Positions 19,907 through 27,060 of a DNA stretch of 37,662 nucleotides are shown here, one piece after another. The position numbers and the translations under genes were made by a program. The notes beneath the pieces are model-generated. The model searched no databases, was not told where the DNA came from, and saw only the letters and a list, made by a program, of their open reading frames with translations. Within the stretch, counting starts at the first letter, position 1, and each line of letters begins with the position of its first letter. Origin of the DNA: Bacteroidales bacterium (lineage in GTDB: Bacteria; Bacteroidota; Bacteroidia; Bacteroidales; UBA932); the NCBI GenBank assembly GCA_024694675.1, contig JAILJO010000055.1, positions 1 through 37,662 of the forward strand, written 5' to 3'.

Positions 19907-20608
19907 GGGAAAATGACTAAATTTGGAGTCATGTTCGACGGACTGCTGAAATATGACCTGGGAGCCGGTGTGGAAGCGTTTTCCACGCAGCGGGATGCAG
20001 TCCTTCCCTATGAAGTGACGCAAGGGCATCAAGTCCACGGCAGCCGTGTGGCCATCATCAAGCGAGCAGGTATGACGCGGGAAGAGTTGGAGGGCTACGA
20101 TGCCTTTATCACCAAACTTCCCGGCGTAGCCATCGGTGTCCGTACGGCCGATTGCGTGCCCATTCTCATCTATGACCCGGTAAAGCGAGTCATTGCCGCC
20201 GTTCACGCAGGCTGGAAAGGGACAGTGCTGCACATCGTTCAAGGAGCTATCACTGCAATGACACAGGTTTTCAAGTGCAACCCTGCCGATATGAAAGCGG
20301 TCATTGGCCCCGGCATCGGCCCGGACAGTTTTCAGGTCGGTGAAGAAGTGGCCGTTCAGTTCAAAGAGACGGGTTTCCCCATGGATGATATATGGTCCTT
20401 CCGTGGTCCAGGCGATGGAACGCCTATGTCCGGAGGCCATCACATAGACCTTTTCAAGCCCAACCGCTGGCTGCTGGAGCAGGCCGGAATCCCTGCTGAA
20501 AGCATTCAGGTCTGCGGAATCGACACCTACACCACCGAAGCCTTTTTCTCTGCGCGGCGTGAGGGTGTGGAATGCGGACGAATCATCAATTCCATCAAAC
20601 TGATATAG
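19901..20608 (+). CDS. PgeF/YfiH-family protein (laccase-domain, DUF152)
   Basis: TQGHQVHGSRV, GVAIGVRTADCVPILIYDP, IAAVHAGWKGTVLHIV, AVIGPGIGPDSFQVGEEV, FFSARREGVECGRI; expected His/Cys/His residues present. Confidence 0.9.
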   Translation: MSGKMTKFGVMFDGLLKYDLGAGVEAFSTQRDAVLPYEVTQGHQVHGSRVAIIKRAGMTREELEGYDAFITKLPGVAIGVRTADCVPILIYDPVKRVIAAVHAGWKGTVLHIVQGAITAMTQVFKCNPADMKAVIGPGIGPDSFQVGEEVAVQFKETGFPMDDIWSFRGPGDGTPMSGGHHIDLFKPNRWLLEQAGIPAESIQVCGIDTYTTEAFFSARREGVECGRIINSIKLI

Positions 20609-20792
20609 AACGGACAGCCGGTCAGGCGGGTTTACCCGACTGACGGGCGGTAAGAGGCGCGGCGGTGGAACAGTCTCTGACGGGCTTGTCCTGGCAGAGT
20701 CTGTGGAACCGTGAGACTTTCGCGGCGGCTTTGCCGACGTGAAGGTCTCAAGCGCCGTTCAGCGGAGACGAAGCGGCAGGTTCACCTGACGC

Positions 20793-20851
20793 TTGGTCGG
20801 AGCGGAGTTTTTAGTTACATTTGCAATACGACACGACGGAACGTACATTTG
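20793..20851 (+). promoter_or_regulatory. Two tandem interlocked Bacteroidetes-type promoters
   Basis: P1: TTG 20793-20795, N20, TACATTTG 20816-20823. P2: TTTG 20820-20823, N20, TACATTTG 20844-20851. P1's -7 box supplies P2's -33 box. Confidence 0.65.
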
Positions 20852-20855
20852 CTAA

Positions 20856-20952
20856 TGGCCAGAGCAGGCCCCTGTTCCGCCGTGATGCCTTTCGGGCATA
20901 GCCGGAGTCCTTTTTCATGCGGGGCTCCGGTTTAAGCCTTTTGGGCTTTTCC
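20856..20952 (+). ncRNA. Candidate small RNA, about 95 nt
   Basis: Just downstream of the tandem promoters; hairpins GGCC-AGAGCA-GGCC, ATGCC-TTTC-GGGCAT, CCGGAG...CTCCGG (20902-20930); terminator-like AAGCC-TTTTG-GGCTTTT (20934-20950); no convincing ORF. Confidence 0.5.
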
Positions 20953-21037
20953 TCCTCCTCACCTCGGAAATTGAAGCAAGCTTCATTTCTCTCGGTTCGT
21001 CGTCGGTTCGTTTTGTGCCTCGGGCTGCAGCACAAGT

Positions 21038-21066
21038 AAACCCCCGCTATGCTGTAGCGAGGGTTT
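21038..21066 (-). terminator. Hairpin at the 3' end of the radC remnant
   Basis: AAACCCCCGC...GCGAGGGTTT near-perfect inverted repeat over the stop codon. Confidence 0.5.
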
Positions 21067-21556
21067 GGAGGATGGTTTCGTTGTAATCGGCTTTACGCTC
21101 TTCCGTGAAGGAGTAGTAGGAGGAATCGGAGATGATGATGTGGTCGAAAAGGTGTAGCTCTACTGCTGCGCAGGCTTTTTCAAGAGTCTTGGTAGCCAGT
21201 ACATCTGCCTTGCTGGGCATGGGATCACCCGTAGGATGGTTGTGTGCGATGATTATCCCCTGGGCCCCAAGAAGTAATGCATGACGTAGAATCTGCTTGT
21301 TGTCGATAGTAGTAAGGGTAAAGCCGCCCTTAGAAATCTGCATACGCTTGATGATGGTGTTCTTGCGGGAGAGATAAAGGATCCAGCACTCCTCATAGTC
21401 CCTTCATGACAGGCAACAGATAGAAACTGGCAAGGTCGGCATTTTTGATTTGCACGTTCGTGTTTACCGGGATTTATACCATGTACTCGGAAATCGCTTC
21501 TCTCAGAACACCTATTCTGTCCAGTTGCTCATTGGAGAAACCCTCTGATTGATGGA
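21047..21556 (-). pseudogene. radC: Decayed RadC/JAB-domain protein gene
   Basis: Minus-strand frames read ...GFSNEQLDRIGVLREAISEYMV*IPVNTNVQIKNADLASFYLLPVMKGL(frameshift)DYEECWILYLSRKNTIIKRMQISKGGFTLTTIDNK...AHNHPTGDPMPSKADV; in-frame TAA at 21476-21474 and an indel near 21400. Confidence 0.7.
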
Positions 21557-21571
21557 GGCAACGAAGAAAAA

Positions 21572-21694
21572 GTATTCAAAACTAAGGAACGGCTCCGAAA
21601 AGTATTCAATCCTTAGGAAGAAAGTATTCAAAACTTAGGAAACAGGTACTCAAAACTTAGGAGACCGGGGCGGAAAAGTATTCAATTCTTAGAA
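21572..21694 (+). repeat. Iteron array of five ~17-bp repeats, candidate oriV
   Basis: GTATTCAAAACTAAGGA (21572), GTATTCAATCCTTAGGA (21602), GTATTCAAAACTTAGGA (21624), GTACTCAAAACTTAGGA (21646), GTATTCAATTCTTAGAA (21678); adjacent to rep. Confidence 0.85.
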
Positions 21695-21874
21695 AACCAG
21701 CCCTGCGACACACCATTCAAGCATCATATACACAACGAATTAACGACGCCTCAAAAGCGCCGTACAAATTGAATCAATACAAGTATAAATAAATATCTCA
21801 ACAACGTGTGTACGTACGCGGAAAAGAGATGAGAAAGAAAATGAGAAGATGCCCGGCGGGCCGGGGATGATTGG

Positions 21875-22891
21875 TCAGAAGTCCGAATAGCGCAGCAGCC
21901 AGTCGGAATGCCAGGCCAGCATGGCGGCGTGAACATAGGCGTCCACATTGGAAATACCCCGGCGGATGCGAATGTCGGCCGTGAGGCTGGCCAACTTGTC
22001 CGTGAACGAATGCATATCCTCGAAATCCAACTGTTTCCAGATGTCGGCAATGGCCTGTGCATGCCCCCCTGCTGTATTCATCAGTAAACGACATGCATCC
22101 CAGGCCTCCTGAGTGGCCTTGATTCGTGTCTCTTCATCCACCTGATAGCCAATTTTAAAGCAGATGTACTGGCGGTCGGAGCGAAGCAGCAGCCGGAAAT
22201 CGAACCAGATGGGATAATGCTCCCGCAAATCGGCGGCTGACGGTTTCAAGATATGCGTTACAATATTGTCCGAACGGTCATAAGACGGCCCCAGTGTGAG
22301 CATCCGCCGAAGTTCGTCAATACTTAGGACAAAACCGCCGCGATTACGCCAGGAGCAGACCAGCCAGTAGAGCCGAACGGTGTATTTGTTGGCCATTGAA
22401 AGCGCTGCCTGACAGGAATAGGCGGTGTACCCCTCTTCCACCAGAAGCAAGCGGGCCACCATTTGCTCCTGCAGGAAGATTTCAACGTCGTGGGCGTAAG
22501 CCTGAAATCGGAACCCATCTATGAATCCGGTGAAATGATTCTTCTGCTCGCTGTCTGGAAAACGGATGGCAGTATGCTCCAGTTCCCGAAGACAAGCGCG
22601 GAGCCGGGCGCCATTCTTCTCTCCAATGTGAAAAGCCTGCATCGGGATGGTCAACACCCGGTATCCAAGGTCATTCTTCGGCGGCAGGAAAACCTCCGGC
22701 ACACCCTTCCTTTCATTGCCTCTCGTCAGGCGCAATCTTATCGCTCGTTGGAACTCCGAAATGATGGCCATCAAGATACGGAGGTGATTCAATTTTAAAT
22801 CGGCTTCTATGTATGTTATTCCGTTGACATGAAGCAGCTCATCCTTGCGCTGAGGTGCGTCAGGACGTCTTTTTTTGCTTGAAGATGTCAA
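21875..22891 (-). CDS. Rep_3/RepB-like plasmid replication initiator
   Basis: Two winged-helix-like halves (ITYIEADLKLNHLRILMAIISEFQ...LTIPMQAFHIGEKNGARLRACLRELEHTAIRF; YSCQAALSMANKYTVRLYWLVCSWRNRGGFVLSIDELRRMLTLG); adjacent iterons; start inferred at TTG 22891 (ORF opens at 23125). Confidence 0.75.
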   Translation of the reverse strand: MTSSSKKRRPDAPQRKDELLHVNGITYIEADLKLNHLRILMAIISEFQRAIRLRLTRGNERKGVPEVFLPPKNDLGYRVLTIPMQAFHIGEKNGARLRACLRELEHTAIRFPDSEQKNHFTGFIDGFRFQAYAHDVEIFLQEQMVARLLLVEEGYTAYSCQAALSMANKYTVRLYWLVCSWRNRGGFVLSIDELRRMLTLGPSYDRSDNIVTHILKPSAADLREHYPIWFDFRLLLRSDRQYICFKIGYQVDEETRIKATQEAWDACRLLMNTAGGHAQAIADIWKQLDFEDMHSFTDKLASLTADIRIRRGISNVDAYVHAAMLAWHSDWLLRYSDF

Positions 22892-22973
22892 CTTTTTTCT
22901 CACAAAGTAAGCTGGTTTTTGTCGCAAAAGTATCTGAAATTTTTTGAAAGAACAAAATTTTACCTTTCCTTTG

Positions 22974-22994
22974 TTGTCAAATATCGTATGACAA
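22974..22994. promoter_or_regulatory. Operator site C between rep and the TraO-like gene
   Basis: TTGTCAA-ATATCGT-ATGACAA, same layout as sites A and B. Confidence 0.5.
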
Positions 22995-23027
22995 TGCAAG
23001 ATTAAATGCGTCAGGCGAAAGATTGAA

Positions 23028-23603
23028 ATGACAAAAATGACTTTCATAAGCAAAGCATACGGAACCGTCCTCGCTGGATTGTTCCTAATCCTCTCGTGTA
23101 CCTCGGCCTCGGCCCAGCGGACCATTTCTGGCCAATCTACCCTTGCAATCTCTTCGCACTACACCGGCACGTCCGTGGGGGCCGAGGCTTTCTATTCGCA
23201 ATACACCCTAGGCGGTTTCTGGGAGTCCGGCATCATGGTACCCCCCTACCGTTACGGGCTTTCCACAAACCATATTCTTGACGACTGGCACATTTCTGCC
23301 GCCGGGGCCTACCTCTGGAGACTCGCAGCCACGCGCAGCCGCAGTTTTAACTGGTATGCAGGCGCGGGCGTATTCGCGGGTATAGAATGGTTGGACCCGT
23401 TCGGGCATCTGCCTGATTACATCGATCTGGGAACAGCCAATATCCGTTTCCTGTATGGCGTCTATGTAAAGACCAGCTTGGAAATCTTCATCTCTTCCAG
23501 GTTCGCCCTGCTGGTCCAGGGCGCCCTTCCTGTCAACTTTTCCTCCTATGCCGGAAACACCCACTGGCAGGCTGGACTGGGAATCAAATTCATGCTCAAC
23601 TAA
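23028..23603 (+). CDS. TraO-like outer membrane beta-barrel protein
   Basis: Signal peptide ending ASAQR; alternating barrel pattern with C-terminus NTHWQAGLGIKFMLN resembling Bacteroides conjugation protein TraO. Confidence 0.5.
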   Translation: MTKMTFISKAYGTVLAGLFLILSCTSASAQRTISGQSTLAISSHYTGTSVGAEAFYSQYTLGGFWESGIMVPPYRYGLSTNHILDDWHISAAGAYLWRLAATRSRSFNWYAGAGVFAGIEWLDPFGHLPDYIDLGTANIRFLYGVYVKTSLEIFISSRFALLVQGALPVNFSSYAGNTHWQAGLGIKFMLN

Positions 23604-23615
23604 TCCATTATTCAT

Positions 23616-24644
23616 ATGAGACCTTTTATCAATTGGGCGGGAAGCCGCGAGAAAGACCTGGGAGTGATTCTCCCCCTGATTCCGAAGGATATCGAGACGT
23701 TCGTGGATCCGTTTGTCGGTGACGGCACCTGCTTCCTGGCTGCAGAGGCTAAAAGCTATGCGTTGGCCGACAAAAATGCCGAACTGATCAATGCCTACCG
23801 CGTCGTGCAAACCGGAGGCCCCCGGCTCCGCACATTGCTTCCAGAACTGAAAAGGACCTGGGTAAACAGCGATCTGGCCTTTGAAAGCATCCGGAGCGGA
23901 TTGCTGGAACTCAAGTGCAGCGCCGATGACGGCTTGTTCGCGGAGTACCCTTCGCTGGTGAAAGCCGTCGGCCGTATCACGGACCGCACGCCGGTAGAAG
24001 ACCTCTTCTCCTCACCCTTCACGGAAGGAGACCAGTTCCTAATAGAATTGCGCCACCAGACAATTGAGGCGCTGGAGTCTATGACTATGTTCATTGACGA
24101 TGTAACCGTCACGGCAACGTTCTACACGGCTTTCAAAGCCGCCGTACATCAGTATCTGGTGGAAGTGTTCAACCTGCCGGAAACGAAAAATACGCTCCGC
24201 GCCGCGCTTCTCATCTTCCTAATGGAGTACGCCCGTGGCGACAAATATGTGGAAGACGCGCAGCAGTTCCGGCCGGAGTATGCCGGGCGCAAGGCGAACC
24301 AGCGTAGCATTGAGAGCCGAATTTCCACGGTTACGAGTCCCGTCCTTGCCAGAAAAATGGAAGTGACCCGGACGTACTCGCAGGAACTTTTCCGCACATT
24401 GGGCTATCCCTTCTCCAAGGAAGAAGGCAATTTCCTGTTTCTGGATGTCCCCGGCCCCGGGCCGAAGACACTCACCACGGCAGGACACAAGCGCCTGGCG
24501 AAGTTCCTTCGTAACGACACCAAGGCACGCTGGATGGCCATCTGCGCCCCGGACAACCCGATGGTGGACATGCTTAATGCGAAGCCCAAGAAGATATGCC
24601 ATGTTGTTCCCCTTGGGAAAGAACTCATCATCATGAACTATTGA
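23616..24644 (+). CDS. D12/Dam-like N6-adenine methyltransferase homologue with degenerate motif IV
   Basis: FINWAGSREKDLGVILPLIP (motif X-like), VDPFVGDGTCFLAAEAKSYALADKNAELINAYRVVQ (motif I, FxGxG), but FLFLDVPGPGPKTLTTAGHKRLAKFL where DPPY is expected. Confidence 0.7.
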   Translation: MRPFINWAGSREKDLGVILPLIPKDIETFVDPFVGDGTCFLAAEAKSYALADKNAELINAYRVVQTGGPRLRTLLPELKRTWVNSDLAFESIRSGLLELKCSADDGLFAEYPSLVKAVGRITDRTPVEDLFSSPFTEGDQFLIELRHQTIEALESMTMFIDDVTVTATFYTAFKAAVHQYLVEVFNLPETKNTLRAALLIFLMEYARGDKYVEDAQQFRPEYAGRKANQRSIESRISTVTSPVLARKMEVTRTYSQELFRTLGYPFSKEEGNFLFLDVPGPGPKTLTTAGHKRLAKFLRNDTKARWMAICAPDNPMVDMLNAKPKKICHVVPLGKELIIMNY

Positions 24645-24740
24645 CCCTTGGATGAAACTCTCCGGCGAGTCAAGTGAGCCGGATTAGTGAGATAGAGACT
24701 CTCCGGAGAGCAGATTCCATTTGCAATCATTTTTCCAACC

Positions 24741-24771
24741 GGGAAGGACGTTGGGAAATGTCCTTCCCTTT
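24741..24771 (+). terminator. Hairpin between the methyltransferase homologue and the pilus operon
   Basis: GGGAAGGAC-N10-GTCCTTCCC followed by TTT. Confidence 0.45.
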
Positions 24772-24798
24772 GCAAGAAACCATTAAAATCTACTGAAT

Positions 24799-25383
24799 AT
24801 GAAGAAGATATTCATTCTTTTCTCATCGTTATTCTTGTTCTCGGCAGCCGCTTCGGCCCAAGTCTGGGCCGTGGCGGTGAACGCCGCCGATGCTATTGAG
24901 CTGGGAACCATCGGAGTCGAGTGTTCCGCAGCCGTCGGCCAGCATTGGAGTATCCACGCCGGTGCCAAGGTCAATCCGTGGACCTTCGCAAAGAAGGATA
25001 CCTTCAACGGCCTGTTCTCCGAGCCAAACCCCGACCAGAAGCAGGACCGCAAACAGGTGTATGCCGCAGGCGTACGTTGGTGGCCTTGGAACGTGTATTC
25101 CGGATGGTGGCTCGCCGGCAAGGGACAATACCAGGAGTATAACCGGGGCGGAGTCCTGAAGGAGACATCACAGGAGGGAGACGCCTTCGGGGCGGGTTTC
25201 TCCGGCGGTTATTCCCTGATGCTCAAGGAGCACTGGAATCTGGACTTCGGCCTAGGCCTCTGGGGAGGCTGGACCCAATACACCACCTACGCCTGCCCAA
25301 GCTGCGGAAAAGTGGTGGACGAAGGTCAGAAATGGTTCATCCTGCCAAATGAAGTGATACTGTCGCTGGTTTATATCTTCTAA
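24799..25383 (+). CDS. DUF3575-like outer membrane protein of the pilus locus
   Basis: Signal peptide; NAADAIELGTIGVECSAAVGQHWSIHAGAKVNPWTF and VRWWPWNVYSGWWLAGKGQYQEYN, typical of DUF3575 proteins near fimbrillin genes. Confidence 0.75.
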   Translation: MKKIFILFSSLFLFSAAASAQVWAVAVNAADAIELGTIGVECSAAVGQHWSIHAGAKVNPWTFAKKDTFNGLFSEPNPDQKQDRKQVYAAGVRWWPWNVYSGWWLAGKGQYQEYNRGGVLKETSQEGDAFGAGFSGGYSLMLKEHWNLDFGLGLWGGWTQYTTYACPSCGKVVDEGQKWFILPNEVILSLVYIF

Positions 25384-25396
25384 AACGTAAAAACAT

Positions 25397-26614
25397 ATGA
25401 GACAACTATTTATGGCTGCGGTAAGTACCGCGGCAGCGCTGGCACTGAACTCCTGCGACCCTCCTGTACTGGATGTAAAGGATAACAGCGCCCTGGAAAA
25501 GGTTACGCTGGAAGCCAGTAACGACACGCCGAAATGGGAGTTCGGAGAGGAACGTACCATTACCATTTCTCCCTACCCGGCAACGGCGGTTTGCGAGCGT
25601 TTTGAGCTTAGGACATCCAATGCGGAAATCGTAATTATACGTAGCGGTGAACTCCCTAACCAGTTCAAGGTAACGGCAAATGGTGAGGGTAAGGTTATCC
25701 TGACCGGTACGGCCCTTGGACATGATGGGAACGGTCCTTTGGAGAAGTCAGACTTCCTCGAATTCACACTTCAGGATAACCGCGTAAAGCCTGTCCGTCC
25801 CGTGGTGTCCATACAAATGGCTCCCACCACGGATATCGAAGCAAAGAAAGTGATTGCCGAGGACAGTCCGGCAGTGATTGCTGACAGTCAGGATATGCTT
25901 CTCACTGTATCCAGTGATTCTGAACGAGCCACCTACTCCCTTCAAAGCGGTGACAAAAAGGTACTAGCCTTGGAAAGGACCGGAGCGCAGAGCTGGATGC
26001 TGAAAACAGTGGCTCCTGGCAGCGCTTTCCTGAACCTTACGGTAACGGACGGCTTGGGCAACTCTTTCGGGTACGCTTACTATGTCTATTCCTTTGGCCA
26101 TGTTACGATGACTACCGAGTATGACCCCCTGATGGCGGAAGCCGGTATATCCATAAGCGAGCACAACTATCCCAACCTGACCGGACAGGTATATATGGCC
26201 GGAAAGATAGTAGGCTGGCCCTGGAACGACGAAAGTAACATTGCCACCCGGGACATCCCCGTTTTCAACGGTGTGCTGGATTTCAGCGAAGAGTTTGAAT
26301 ACAAGGCGCTTTCCGAGACGTATGACCTCCAGAACGAGATTCATGCCATTACCGTCGGCGAGGGCATCAACAAGGCATGGTTCACTATCCACGAGGCCAG
26401 GCTGAACTATATAATCACCCTGAGCAATCCATATATCATCATCGACCATCTCTACGATGACAATGACCGCGAGGAACCCCTGTTCTGGAACTTCTGGATT
26501 GAGGGCGCCCTCCGGCAGGAAGGTGTGGCTCCTGTAGAAATGCCCCAGCCCATCGGCTTCAATCCCGGAGTGGATGGCTGGAATGAGGGAAACGAAATCT
26601 CCATACCCTTATGA
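25397..26614 (+). CDS. Pilus-locus lipoprotein with Ig-like regions, function unknown
   Basis: Signal peptide and lipobox (LALNSCDPP); beta-rich repeats; in the fimbrial operon. Confidence 0.6.
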   Translation: MRQLFMAAVSTAAALALNSCDPPVLDVKDNSALEKVTLEASNDTPKWEFGEERTITISPYPATAVCERFELRTSNAEIVIIRSGELPNQFKVTANGEGKVILTGTALGHDGNGPLEKSDFLEFTLQDNRVKPVRPVVSIQMAPTTDIEAKKVIAEDSPAVIADSQDMLLTVSSDSERATYSLQSGDKKVLALERTGAQSWMLKTVAPGSAFLNLTVTDGLGNSFGYAYYVYSFGHVTMTTEYDPLMAEAGISISEHNYPNLTGQVYMAGKIVGWPWNDESNIATRDIPVFNGVLDFSEEFEYKALSETYDLQNEIHAITVGEGINKAWFTIHEARLNYIITLSNPYIIIDHLYDDNDREEPLFWNFWIEGALRQEGVAPVEMPQPIGFNPGVDGWNEGNEISIPL

Positions 26615-27060
26615 GCAGCATAAGTGACATCATGCACGACTCCGAAGTGAGAAAAGTGCAGCTTCTTTGCGAGAATCCGGATCGTTATGCCGTGCGCTAT
26701 GAAGACGGCTCTTCGATGTTCGTGGACGGTGATGGTAAAATGATTAAAAGCCCTCTGGGACAGTTTGATGTCATCTCCAGGGTAGAGTTCATCGGCAGGA
26801 TGCACGGCGTTCCGCACTTCGCCTTTGAAGGCAGGGACTACTCCAACCGTTATATGTCCGAGACCGGAATGTTCGATGTTGACGGACACCGGAAGATCTT
26901 CCGCGACCCCCGCTCGGCCGGGATAGAAGGCGTAGAGTACATCAAATGGGAGTTCGAGAGGCTCGAAAGAATGGCCAATGACCCTATGAATCCACGCAGG
27001 AACGACCCTGTACTGTTTGACCTCGATGAAAAACAATCCCTTGGAATGAAAATGCGATGA
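26611..27060 (+). CDS. Hypothetical protein, translationally coupled
   Basis: ATGA overlaps with both neighbours (26611-26614 and 27057-27060); no family recognised. Confidence 0.7.
   Translation: MSSISDIMHDSEVRKVQLLCENPDRYAVRYEDGSSMFVDGDGKMIKSPLGQFDVISRVEFIGRMHGVPHFAFEGRDYSNRYMSETGMFDVDGHRKIFRDPRSAGIEGVEYIKWEFERLERMANDPMNPRRNDPVLFDLDEKQSLGMKMR

Noticed and set aside
21572-21694. CRISPR array interpretation of the repeats
   Set aside because: Repeats are 17 bp with 5-15 bp gaps and no cas genes; they fit plasmid iterons next to rep.
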